Assembly (NCBI GenBank): GCA_035570275.1
Contig: DATMNI010000363.1
Coordinates: 1 to 14,197 of the forward strand
Direction: 5' to 3'
DNA: 14,197 nucleotides
Origin: DATMNI01 sp035570275
Lineage (GTDB): Bacteria; Acidobacteriota; Terriglobia; Bryobacterales; Bryobacteraceae
Shown here: positions 6,207 to 12,739 of the stretch, piece after piece
Layout: every line of letters begins with the position of its first letter
Position numbering within the stretch: the stretch's first letter is position 1
The notes under the pieces: generated by a model
The model's input: the letters and a program-made list of their open reading frames with translations, nothing else
Told to the model about the DNA's origin: nothing
The model's database searches: none
Made by a program: the position numbers and the translations under genes

Positions 6207-7835
6207 CTATGCTTGGCGCGCCAATGCCAGATTCCGCTGCTTGAGCCACTGCAGTTTCGATTGGTATTCCTGATACAACGTCGAAAACCCCGCCCAGTAG
6301 TAGCCGAACACAAACAGCGTCAGGAACGGAATCGAGAGGTAATTATAGGTCTCGATGGCGAACGCCACCATCCCCAGGAAGTATGTGCCCACCGCCAGCT
6401 CCGCATAGGGCAGCCAACCGCTGCGGCGTCGATAGTTCTTGTTTTCCAGCTTCATCGGCCGGTCGCCAATGGCGTACTTGGGCGTCCGCACAAAACCGCT
6501 CTCCACACCGAACAGCGCCTCCAGCACCGCGCGCGTGTTGACGATCGTCAGGCCCACCCCTACCGCCATCAACATGGGCAGCAGGAAGATCGTGCGCTTC
6601 CAGTTCTTCGGATACAATTCCCGCTGCGCCACTACGTAGAAAAGCGAAATCGACCAGAAGGACGCGGCAATCAGCGGCAGATCGAGGAACACCATCTGCC
6701 ACACGCCCATGTAGAACCGCACGATCATCACCGGCAGCATCAGCGCCGATATTACAATCATCAGCGGATACGAAATATTCGGCGTCAGGTGCATGAAGGC
6801 CTCGGCCTTCACCCGCTTGGAAATGTCCGCCTTCAGGATGGCCGGCAGCAGCTTCTTGGCCACCTGCGTCAGTCCCTTGGCCCAACGCGATTGCTGAACC
6901 TGGAAGCCATGCATCTCCACCGGCAGCTCAGACGGGCACTCCAGGCCCGGCATGTAGACAAAGCGCCAGCCCTTGAGCTGCGCGCGATAGCTCAGGTCGG
7001 AATCCTCGGTGAGCGTATCGTGCTGCCAGCCGCCCGCGTCGTCGATCATCTTTTTGCGCAGAATGCCGGCCGTGCCGTTGAAGTTGAAAAAGTAGCCCGC
7101 CCGCGAGCGCGCCCCATGTTCCAGAATGAAATGGCCATCCAGCAGGATCGCCTCCACCTCGGTCAGGAAATTATAGTCGCGGTTGAGGTAGCTCCAGCGA
7201 GTCTGCACCACGCCCACCGCGGGGTCGGTGAAGTGATGGATGGTGCGGGTGAGAAAATCCGCGGGCGGGCAGAAATCGGCGTCGAACACCGCCACCATTT
7301 CCCCGGTGGCCGTCTGCAGGCCTTCCTGTAGAGCCCCCGCCTTGTAACCGTGACGGTTGGGCCGGTGATGATACTCGATCGGGCAGCCCAGCGCCCGGTA
7401 CCGTTCCACCAGCGCTTCGGCAAAGGGCGCGGTGTCATCGGTGGAATCGTCCAGAACCTGGATCTGCAGCAGTTCCTTCGGGTACTCGATCTTGACCACT
7501 TCATCGATCAACCGCTCCACCACATACCGCTCGTTGTAGAGCGGGAGTTGAATGGTTACCGGCGGCAACTGTTGGTAGCGCTTGGGTACGGCGCCGGTGT
7601 TCTTCCGGTGTTTGAAGTAGGTGCGGATGAGGTCGTAACGATGCAATCCGTAGACCGACAGAACCGCCAGGACCGTGAAGTAGGGAATCAACAGCGCCCA
7701 GTCGAACCAGGCCAGTTGATGAATATCGGCAAACGGGTTGTTCCAGAAGCTCTGAATCAGGCGGTCGGCGGCCGACCGGTGAATCAGCAACGCCAACGGC
7801 ACACTCAGTAGCATAGGCGGGGAGGCCGTACTCAT
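6207..7835 (-). CDS. Processive family 2 glycosyltransferase, membrane-bound (cellulose synthase/mannan synthase-like)
   Basis: An inner-membrane GT2 enzyme of 542 residues, likely to polymerise or add sugars from a nucleotide-sugar donor at the cytosolic face; the product is unknown. Motifs: VLDDSTDDT (129-135) for nucleotide binding, the DxD-type motif DADF (185-188), TEDSD with the catalytic-base Asp (276-280), and QQSRW (314-318), i.e. the D,D,D,QxxRW signature of processive synthases. One membrane segment precedes the catalytic domain (about 45-64) and about five follow it (354-376, 383-402, 415-433, 477-495, 498-516). The frame is open 39 codons further upstream, but that stretch encodes the repeat element; ATG at 7835 (MSTASPPMLLSV) is the sensible start, with ATG at 7814 as an alternative. 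Neither has a strong ribosome binding site. No polysaccharide partner genes are adjacent. Confidence 0.93.
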   Translation of the reverse strand: MSTASPPMLLSVPLALLIHRSAADRLIQSFWNNPFADIHQLAWFDWALLIPYFTVLAVLSVYGLHRYDLIRTYFKHRKNTGAVPKRYQQLPPVTIQLPLYNERYVVERLIDEVVKIEYPKELLQIQVLDDSTDDTAPFAEALVERYRALGCPIEYHHRPNRHGYKAGALQEGLQTATGEMVAVFDADFCPPADFLTRTIHHFTDPAVGVVQTRWSYLNRDYNFLTEVEAILLDGHFILEHGARSRAGYFFNFNGTAGILRKKMIDDAGGWQHDTLTEDSDLSYRAQLKGWRFVYMPGLECPSELPVEMHGFQVQQSRWAKGLTQVAKKLLPAILKADISKRVKAEAFMHLTPNISYPLMIVISALMLPVMIVRFYMGVWQMVFLDLPLIAASFWSISLFYVVAQRELYPKNWKRTIFLLPMLMAVGVGLTIVNTRAVLEALFGVESGFVRTPKYAIGDRPMKLENKNYRRRSGWLPYAELAVGTYFLGMVAFAIETYNYLSIPFLTLFVFGYYWAGFSTLYQEYQSKLQWLKQRNLALARQA

Positions 7836-7845
7836 GTTATCAAAT

Positions 7846-7886
7846 CCGATACTCCCGTGTAGCACCGTGTCAACACACCGTGTCAA
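7846..7886 (-). promoter_or_regulatory. Candidate glycosyltransferase promoter with duplicated TTGACACGGTG
   Basis: On the minus strand TTGACACGGTG occurs twice, 13 bp apart (plus-strand CACCGTGTCAA at 7863-7873 and 7876-7886). Each copy contains a perfect -35 hexamer TTGACA. The nearer one is 16 bp from TATCGG (7846-7851), a modest -10, about 10 nt before the ATG at 7835. The duplication could equally be a tandem operator; part of each copy is an odd palindrome CAC-C-GTG. Confidence 0.4.
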
Positions 7887-7897
7887 ACGCCAGGGCA

Positions 7898-7955
7898 GGC
7901 GGATTAACAATCCGCCGGACCCATTGGGTGCCCCTAACAACCGGCCCCACAAATG
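7898..7955 (-). repeat. Composite palindromic element directly downstream of the tfoX-like stop
   Basis: Contains GGCGGATTAACAATCCGCC (7898-7916), identical to the copy at 6160-6178, then the palindrome ACCCA-T-TGGGT (7919-7929), then GGGGCCGGTTGTTAG-like sequence on the minus strand ending in TTGTGGGG 3 nt after the stop codon. The minus-strand start TTGTGGGGC(A/C)GGTTG(G/T)TA is shared with the element after the glycosyltransferase gene. The middle hairpin differs between the two, so the elements look modular. Confidence 0.75.
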
Positions 7956-8375
7956 TTAAGCACCTGACCGCGAATTCCGTTGGCGTGGGGAACGTTTCGC
8001 GGGCTTGGCTTTGGGCTTACGTTTGGCCTGGGCCCGCCGGCCGCATTCCACCGCGGCCCGGCCCCATTCGGCCATCACGTCCGAATCCTCGAAAAACTCG
8101 GCCGGCGGAGGGTAATACTGCATGGTCCCGGGCTGATCGGGAAAGGGCTGAAACGGTTTCAGGCCGAGCGCCTCGAATCGCGGCCTCGTCAAATCGTCAA
8201 CCTTCAAGTGGAGCGTGTTGTTGGCCAGCAGCGCGAACACCGTGCCCCCACAATAGAGCACGTATCCGCCCATCATGCTGCGCGAAGAGATCTCGCCCAA
8301 CGGCGACAACCAGTCCACCACGAAATCCAGGTACTCCTTCTTGCTAGCCATCTTGCTCGCCATCTTGTTCGCCAT
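7956..8375 (-). CDS. TfoX N-terminal-domain protein
   Basis: Protein of 139 residues with the TfoX/Sxy N-terminal domain; the family is named for a competence regulator, but stand-alone N-domain proteins are common and mostly uncharacterised. Seen: KEYLDFVVDWLSPLGEISSRSMMGGYVLYC, then GTVFALLANNTLHLKVDD and MQYYPPPAEFFED, the usual order of this domain (about residues 13-115). The C-terminus is a Lys/Arg/Pro-rich tail (KRKPKAKPAKR) that could contact nucleic acid. Start: ATG at 8375 overlaps the stop of the upstream amidohydrolase gene as TGATG, suggesting coupled translation. The first 36 nt are three copies of a 12-nt unit, each beginning with ATG (MANK-MASK-MASK), so starts at 8363 or 8351 are equally compatible with the protein family. 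Link to the amidohydrolase is unclear. Confidence 0.87.
   Translation of the reverse strand: MANKMASKMASKKEYLDFVVDWLSPLGEISSRSMMGGYVLYCGGTVFALLANNTLHLKVDDLTRPRFEALGLKPFQPFPDQPGTMQYYPPPAEFFEDSDVMAEWGRAAVECGRRAQAKRKPKAKPAKRSPRQRNSRSGA
8340..8375 (-). repeat. Triplicated 12-nt start-codon repeat
   Basis: Three tandem units ATGGCGAACAAG, ATGGCGAGCAAG and ATGGCTAGCAAG open the tfoX-like gene. Each supplies an in-frame start. Replication slippage would change copy number without changing frame. Confidence 0.85.
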
Positions 8376-9670
8376 CAGATTTTACCGTTTCGGAAAACTA
8401 TTCCGTCCCGCATCACGAAGAAGACCTTCTCCACCACGCGGATGCTCTCCTCGGGATTGCCCGGACACGCCACAATGTCGGCCAGTTTCCCTGCCTCCAG
8501 CGTGCCGGTAAGGTCCGCGATGCCCAGCAGGTCCGCGTCCGCCGACGTGCCGGCTTTCAGCGCGTCCACCGGTTTCATCCCCAGATCCACCAACAGATGG
8601 AACTCTTCGGCATTGCGGCCGTGCGGATACACGGCGGCATCGGTGCCCAGCCCGATCTTGACGCCGCGCGCGATGGCCTTGCGGACCGTGGCGTTCAACG
8701 AGGCCATCGCCAGGCGCGCTTTCTTCTCGATCGGCGGGGGCACGAACCCATCGCTCAGCATTTCCTTCACGCCTTCGAGCGCCATCAGGGTGGGAACGTA
8801 ATACGTGCCCTTCGCCTTCATCATGTCGAGCGCCTCATCGTCCAGGAAGCTTCCGTGTTCTATGGAATCGATCCCGGCGCGAATAGCCCTTTTGGCGCCG
8901 GTGGCCCCATGGGCGTGGGCGGCCGTCTTGCGGCGCAGCGCGTGGGCTTCGTCCACCAGCGCGTCCAGTTCGGCCTGGGTCAACTGCGGCGTATCCACGT
9001 CATCGGTCAGCGAAAACACCCCGCCCGTGGCGCACGTCTTGATCACGTCGGCGCCCTGCTTGATGTTGAAGCGCACCGCCGCCCGCGCCTCGTCGGGACT
9101 GTTGATGACGCCATCGGTGATCCCGGGCTCCCGGCCAAATAGCATCGGCGCAAATCCGGCTGTCGGGTCGCAGTGGCCGGCCGTGGCCCCCAGCGCATGC
9201 ACCGCCACCAGCATTCGGGGGCCGGGGATTTTGCCGTCGCGGATGGCGTTGCGCAGCCCGACGTCGATGTAGTCGGACGAGCCCACGTCGCGCACCGTGG
9301 TGAAGCCCGCCATCAAGGTCTTGCGCGCGTTCTCCGCCGCATCCAGGGCGCGCTCGGCCACGGTCTTTTTCAGCAGCGCCTGCTCCGCCACCCGGTAGTC
9401 GCGTTCGAATGGCATCGAGAGGTGCGTATGCGCGTCCATGAATCCCGGCAGCAACGTGGCATCGCCCAGATCGATGGTAACGGCGCCCGCCGGGATGGCC
9501 GCGTCCTTTCCCACCGCCATGATTTTTCCCGCGCTAACCACCACCAGGCCCGGCGAGCTGACGTGGCCGTGGGCGCCGTCAAACAGCCGCGCCGCTTTGA
9601 TCACCGTCACCTGGTCGGCGGCGGTCAACGCCGCAGCCATCATCAGGACCGCGAAACCAATTCGGATCAT
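8375..9670 (-). CDS. Secreted metal-dependent amidohydrolase, Xaa-Pro dipeptidase/imidazolonepropionase-like
   Basis: Protein of 431 residues with a Sec signal peptide (1-18, IGFAVLMMAAALTAA), so probably periplasmic or exported. It has the amidohydrolase TIM-barrel signature: HTH (His81, His83), a Lys expected to be carboxylated (Lys211 in KTCATGG), His252 (TAAHAHG), His272 (SIEHGSF) and Asp344 (LGTDAAVYPHG), with an N- and C-terminal beta-sandwich (TVIKAARLFDG ... LEAGKLADIVACPGNP). Relatives hydrolyse Xaa-Pro or Xaa-Arg dipeptides or related amides; the substrate here is not determinable. No Shine-Dalgarno sequence precedes ATG 9670; TAAAAT lies 6 nt upstream with TGGCTT a further 17 bp away. 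It is the first gene of a probable pair with the tfoX-like gene, joined by a TGATG overlap. The family is secure. Confidence 0.92.
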   Translation of the reverse strand: MIRIGFAVLMMAAALTAADQVTVIKAARLFDGAHGHVSSPGLVVVSAGKIMAVGKDAAIPAGAVTIDLGDATLLPGFMDAHTHLSMPFERDYRVAEQALLKKTVAERALDAAENARKTLMAGFTTVRDVGSSDYIDVGLRNAIRDGKIPGPRMLVAVHALGATAGHCDPTAGFAPMLFGREPGITDGVINSPDEARAAVRFNIKQGADVIKTCATGGVFSLTDDVDTPQLTQAELDALVDEAHALRRKTAAHAHGATGAKRAIRAGIDSIEHGSFLDDEALDMMKAKGTYYVPTLMALEGVKEMLSDGFVPPPIEKKARLAMASLNATVRKAIARGVKIGLGTDAAVYPHGRNAEEFHLLVDLGMKPVDALKAGTSADADLLGIADLTGTLEAGKLADIVACPGNPEESIRVVEKVFFVMRDGIVFRNGKI

Positions 9671-9676
9671 TGGTGT

Positions 9677-9705
9677 ATTTTAACTTGTGCGGCGCGGACA
9701 AGCCA
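9677..9705 (-). promoter_or_regulatory. Candidate promoter of the amidohydrolase/tfoX-like pair
   Basis: TGGCTT (9700-9705), a 17-bp spacer and TAAAAT (9677-9682) on the minus strand, 6 nt before ATG 9670. The -10 is good and the -35 weak. Transcription would start at the ATG, consistent with the missing ribosome binding site. Confidence 0.35.
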
Positions 9706-9778
9706 TCGACCAGTCGTGTCCGGCGGTTGCATCCTGTCAGGCGGGAAAGCCTGGATTACCGGGGAGGTAGAATCAGGT

Positions 9779-10015
9779 ATGCCACGGGGTGTTACAGAAG
9801 TCTTGAGAGATGCGCTGGCCTTGCCGGCTGAAGCTCGCGCCGCGCTCGTCGACTCGCTAATCGGGAGCCTGGATTCCTCAATTGACGATGGGGCGGAGGA
9901 GGCCTGGCGGGAGGAGGAGATCCACCGTCGTCTCCTGGAGATCGACTCCGGAGCCGTTCGGCTCATCCCGTGGGAGGACGCGCGTCGGCGCCTCCGGGCC
10001 CGGCTGAAAGCGTGA
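9779..10015 (+). CDS. Addiction-module antitoxin component (unstable-antitoxin family)
   Basis: Protein of 78 residues matching the short antitoxin family often labelled 'putative addiction module component'. Seen: LPAEARAALVDSLIGSLDSS, then EEAWREEEIHRRLLEIDSGAV and the characteristic IPWEDARRRLRARL near the C-terminus. Such proteins are usually paired with and neutralise a ParE/RelE-fold mRNA interferase or gyrase poison and repress their own promoter. The frame is open far upstream, but that part is the shadow of the amidohydrolase gene; ATG 9779 is the only sensible start, with GGGGAGG 11 nt upstream (slightly long). The next gene begins at GTG 10012 inside a GTGA overlap, the normal antitoxin-toxin layout. 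The partner is damaged, so the antitoxin may be an orphan or serve another toxin. Confidence 0.85.
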   Translation: MPRGVTEVLRDALALPAEARAALVDSLIGSLDSSIDDGAEEAWREEEIHRRLLEIDSGAVRLIPWEDARRRLRARLKA

Positions 10016-10332
10016 GCCGAGGATCCGTTCGGATGCACCCCGCTGCTTTGGAGGAAGCGGAAATGGCGCTCGACTGGTACGCACGGCACAGCACGCGGGC
10101 CGCAGAGATGTTCGCGAATGACCTCGAGTGGGCCACCGCGCGAATAGCCACCCCGCCAAACAATCAGTGCGGTTTCGCATTCGTGAAGACACTCCCTCAC
10201 GGTCGTGGCTCTGAACCGGGTCGTGGCTCTGAACCGGGTCGTGGCTCTGTACCGGGTCGTAGCTCTGTACCGGGTCGTGGCTCCGTACTGAGCCGCGCGC
10301 CTCAGCAAGCGGTATTTCGTGACTTAGGGTAG
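10012..10332 (+). pseudogene. ParE/RelE-like toxin, C-terminal half replaced by repeat array
   Basis: GTG 10012 overlaps the antitoxin stop by 4 nt. The first ~52 residues look like a ParE/RelE-family toxin: VRMHPAALEEAEMALDWYARHSTRAAEMFANDLEWATARIATPP, i.e. the two N-terminal helices. The beta-sheet half that normally follows (around residues 55-95, with the conserved Arg/Tyr residues) is missing. Instead the frame continues through FVKTLPHGRGSEP and five in-frame six-residue repeats to a TAG at 10332. I found no remnant of the native C-terminus in any frame downstream of the repeats. The family needs its sheet for activity, so this product is unlikely to be toxic. It is called a pseudogene, though the frame itself is intact and could be translated (106 residues). 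Confidence 0.75.
10200..10289 (+). repeat. Five tandem copies of an 18-bp repeat (GRGS-E/V-P)
   Basis: Units start at 10200, 10218, 10236, 10254 and 10272, with consensus GGGTCGTGGCTCTG(A/T)ACC. Eighteen bp is six codons, so the toxin frame stays open: GRGSEP, GRGSEP, GRGSVP, GRSSVP, GRGSVL. Similar LPHGRGS-encoding sequence is, as I recall, widely dispersed in Acidobacteriota genomes, suggesting a genomic repeat that invaded the toxin gene. Confidence 0.85.
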
Positions 10333-10339
10333 TTTACCC
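10327..10339 (+). repeat. Small hairpin just before the DedA start
   Basis: GGGTA-GTT-TACCC is a perfect 5-bp stem ending 3 nt before ATG 10343 and including the TAG stop of the preceding frame. It covers AGGG, the only purine-rich stretch that could serve as ribosome binding site. The significance is uncertain. Confidence 0.4.
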
Positions 10340-10342
10340 AAC

Positions 10343-10942
10343 ATGGAACAACACGTCCTAGCCTGGATTACTCAGTACGGCTACCTGGCGATTTTCTCGC
10401 TGCTGGTGTTCGGCATTGTCGGCCTTCCGGTCCCCGATGAAACGCTGCTCACGTTCACCGGCTACCTGGTGTTCAAAGGCCATCTCTCGCCGCTGCCCGC
10501 GTTCCTATCGGCCTTTAGCGGCAGCGCCTGCGGAATCACCCTCAGTTACACTCTGGGGCGCACGTTCGGTCTCACGCTGATCCACCGTTATGGCCGCTAC
10601 GTTCGCATCACGGAAGAGCACATCAACAAGGCGCACGCCTGGTTCGCCCGCGTGGGCCACTGGGGGCTGACGTTCGGCTATTTCATCCCCGGCGTGCGGC
10701 ACTTCACGGCGTACGCCGCCGGCATGAGTGCGGTGGAAGCGCCTCAGTTCTGTCTCTTCGCCTATAGCGGCGCGGCCCTGTGGGCGGCGAGTTTTATCAG
10801 CCTGGGCTATTTCCTGGGTGAGCGCTGGCAGGATGTACAGAAGGATGTCGACCAATACCTGGTCGGCGTCACCATTGCGCTTGTCATCCTCGCGGCTGGG
10901 TATCTGGTGTGGCGGAAATGGTTCCGGGCACGGCATACGTGA
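10343..10942 (+). CDS. DedA-family inner-membrane protein
   Basis: Integral membrane protein of 199 residues of the DedA (SNARE-associated/VTT domain) family, whose characterised members act as lipid flippases or support membrane homeostasis. Seen: GYLAIFSLLVFGIVGLPVPDETLL near the N-terminus, the reentrant-type Pro/Glu motif; LSAFSGSACGITLSYTLGRTFG; and the conserved GYFIPGVRHFTAYAAGMS (residues about 112-129) with the RH pair; then two C-terminal membrane segments and a basic end (VWRKWFRARHT). Length is typical. It follows the damaged toxin frame by 10 bp and lacks a good ribosome binding site. Its last 59 bp overlap the end of the symporter gene on the other strand. No functional link to neighbours is evident. 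Confidence 0.92.
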   Translation: MEQHVLAWITQYGYLAIFSLLVFGIVGLPVPDETLLTFTGYLVFKGHLSPLPAFLSAFSGSACGITLSYTLGRTFGLTLIHRYGRYVRITEEHINKAHAWFARVGHWGLTFGYFIPGVRHFTAYAAGMSAVEAPQFCLFAYSGAALWAASFISLGYFLGERWQDVQKDVDQYLVGVTIALVILAAGYLVWRKWFRARHT

Positions 10943-12593
10943 TCGCGAGCGCGGTCCCAACAACCACCACGCAGCCGATCACGTTGTACCAGAGCCAGGA
11001 AACATCCGTGAAAACCGCCGTCGCCAGGATGGCCGCTTCCCCGGCCAGCATCCCCACAAAAGCAGCGGTCCCGCGCACCCGCCGCGCGGCGAAGGCCAGC
11101 ACGAAGCAGCCCAGCAGCGAGCCGTAAAACAGCGAACCCACCTTGTTCACCGCTACAATCAAACTCCCCAGCCTTCCCGCCCATCCGGCAAATACCACCG
11201 CGTAAACGCCCCAGAACAGCGTGGCCCAGCGCGATGCCAGTAGATAATGATGGTCGCTGCCTTCACGGTGAACGTACCGTTTATAAATGTCGATCACCGC
11301 CACTGTGGCCAGCGAATTGACTTCTCCCGAACTGGCCGACATGGTGGCGGCGAAAATCACCGCGATCACCAGGCCGACGATTCCCACCGGCAGGTACCGC
11401 GTCACGAACGAAAGGAAAATGTAGTTGGTGTCGGTGAATCCTTTCTCGCCGCCGGCAAGTTCCACCATCTTGGATGCCTGGGTGCGCGCATCCTTAATCT
11501 GCTGCTGTGCCGCCCGATACGCGCCCGTCTCCCGCGTTTCGGCCGCGGCATCGCCAGCGTGATGCGCCGCCACCAGCGCCAGGGCGGCCCGTTGCCGTTG
11601 CGCAAATGCCTGGTCGTAGCGCTGCGCCAGGGGCTGGTATTCGCTTAATCCGCTGATGCGCGCCAGTTCGGCCTTCTGGAACAGCACCGGCGGCTGCACG
11701 AACAGGTAGAAGACGAAAACCATGGCGCCGATGAACAAAATGAAAAACTGCATGGGGATCTTGGCCACGGCGTTGAACAGCAGGCTCAACCGGCTCTGCG
11801 CGATCGACCGGCCGGTGAGGTAGCGCTGCACCTGCGACTGGTCGCATCCGAAGTAGGAGAGGAACAGGAATGTTCCGCCGAAGAGGCCGCTCCAGATATT
11901 GAACCGGTCGTTCCAATCGAAATGCGTGGTCACCGCGTTCAGCCGGCCGGCCGCGCCCGCCAGCAGCACGGCGTCCCCGAACGAAACCGAGGGCGGCAGC
12001 AGCACGATCACGGTGACCAGCGAGATCACCAGGCCGGCGAAAATGATGATCATCTGCTGCACGTCCGACCAGGTCACCGCCTTAATGCCGCCGAGCACGG
12101 TATAGGTGATCACCGTCGCCCCCATCATCACGGTGGTGGCCCGTTCCGGCCAACCGAGAATCACCGAAAGCACCAACCCCGGCGCGTAGATGGTCAGGCC
12201 GGCGGAAAGCCCGCGCTGGCAGAGGAAGATCAGGCTCGCCAGGGCGCGGGTCTTGCCATCGAACCGCTGCTCCAGGTATTCGTAAGCGGTGTATACCTTG
12301 GCGTGATGAAACACCGGCACCACGGTGGCGCAGATCACCACCATGGCGATGGGCAGCCCGAAGTAAAACTGCACGAAACGCATGCCGTCTACAAACGATT
12401 GGCCGGTGGTGGAGATGAAGGTGATGGCGGAGGCCTGCGTGGCCATGATCGAAAGCGCCATGGCATACCACGGCATGGTTTTGCCCGCCAGCAGGTAGCG
12501 GTCCACCGTATCGCTGCCGCGGCTGCGGTACAGCCCATAAGCGATGATGGAGACCAGCGCCGTGACCAGCACGATCCAATCGAGCGGCCTCAT
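10884..12593 (-). CDS. Sodium:solute symporter (SSS family)
   Basis: Inner-membrane Na+-coupled transporter of 569 residues; the substrate is not predictable. Seen: about 13 hydrophobic segments, DRYLLAGKTMPWYAMALSIMATQASAITF (N-terminal core), the family motif CDQSQVQRYLT (250-260), and SASSGEVNSLATVAVIDIYKRY (419-440), the Na2-site helix region. Between segments at about 285-303 and 390-412 lies a charged, Ala/Gln-rich helical loop of roughly 85 residues (304-388). ATG 12593 is chosen because it has GGAAG 7 nt upstream, starts the first membrane helix and overlaps the stop of the upstream small gene as ATGA. Third gene of a phzF-like, small TM protein, symporter operon. Its last ~19 codons lie opposite the end of the DedA gene. 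Confidence 0.92.
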   Translation of the reverse strand: MRPLDWIVLVTALVSIIAYGLYRSRGSDTVDRYLLAGKTMPWYAMALSIMATQASAITFISTTGQSFVDGMRFVQFYFGLPIAMVVICATVVPVFHHAKVYTAYEYLEQRFDGKTRALASLIFLCQRGLSAGLTIYAPGLVLSVILGWPERATTVMMGATVITYTVLGGIKAVTWSDVQQMIIIFAGLVISLVTVIVLLPPSVSFGDAVLLAGAAGRLNAVTTHFDWNDRFNIWSGLFGGTFLFLSYFGCDQSQVQRYLTGRSIAQSRLSLLFNAVAKIPMQFFILFIGAMVFVFYLFVQPPVLFQKAELARISGLSEYQPLAQRYDQAFAQRQRAALALVAAHHAGDAAAETRETGAYRAAQQQIKDARTQASKMVELAGGEKGFTDTNYIFLSFVTRYLPVGIVGLVIAVIFAATMSASSGEVNSLATVAVIDIYKRYVHREGSDHHYLLASRWATLFWGVYAVVFAGWAGRLGSLIVAVNKVGSLFYGSLLGCFVLAFAARRVRGTAAFVGMLAGEAAILATAVFTDVSWLWYNVIGCVVVVGTALAITYAVPGTISATPDTQPRG

Positions 12594-12739
12594 CGATAGG
12601 CTTCCGTGAACAGATAGAAGGCGAAAATGATCAGCGCCAGATAGATGAGGGTGGCGACGTAAACCCGCCGCCACGTGCGCAGGAACGGGGGAGCCTCATC
12701 CGGAACATCGTGGGAGAGCAAGTCCGATTTGTCTGTCAC
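12590..12739 (-). CDS. 49-residue single-TM protein, probable small partner of the symporter
   Basis: Short gene easily missed by length cut-offs. GTG at 12739 overlaps the phzF-like stop (GTGA) and its TGA overlaps the symporter start (ATGA). Product: an acidic N-terminus MTDKSDLLSHDVPDEAPPF, a basic LRTWRRVY, then one membrane helix VATLIYLALIIFAFYLFTEAYR to the end; N-in orientation is expected from the positive charges. A GGTGAG lies about 8 nt before the GTG. Many SSS-family transporters are encoded next to a small membrane protein (for example DUF485- or DUF4212-type); this one is shorter, with a single helix, and I do not recognise a named family. The precise fit between two genes and the clean amphipathic layout make chance unlikely. 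Confidence 0.8.
   Translation of the reverse strand: MTDKSDLLSHDVPDEAPPFLRTWRRVYVATLIYLALIIFAFYLFTEAYR

Noticed and set aside
6213..7331. 372-codon open frame on the plus strand inside the glycosyltransferase gene
   Set aside because: Arg/His/Gln-rich, low-complexity product on the antisense of a gene with all GT2 motifs; typical GC-rich shadow.
9173..9778. Long upstream extension of the antitoxin frame
   Set aside because: This part is antisense to the amidohydrolase gene and adds no recognisable domain; the family protein begins at 9779.
10200..10289. 18-bp repeat array considered as a CRISPR array or iteron origin
   Set aside because: Units are contiguous without spacers and maintain a reading frame; no replication gene or AT-rich stretch is nearby.
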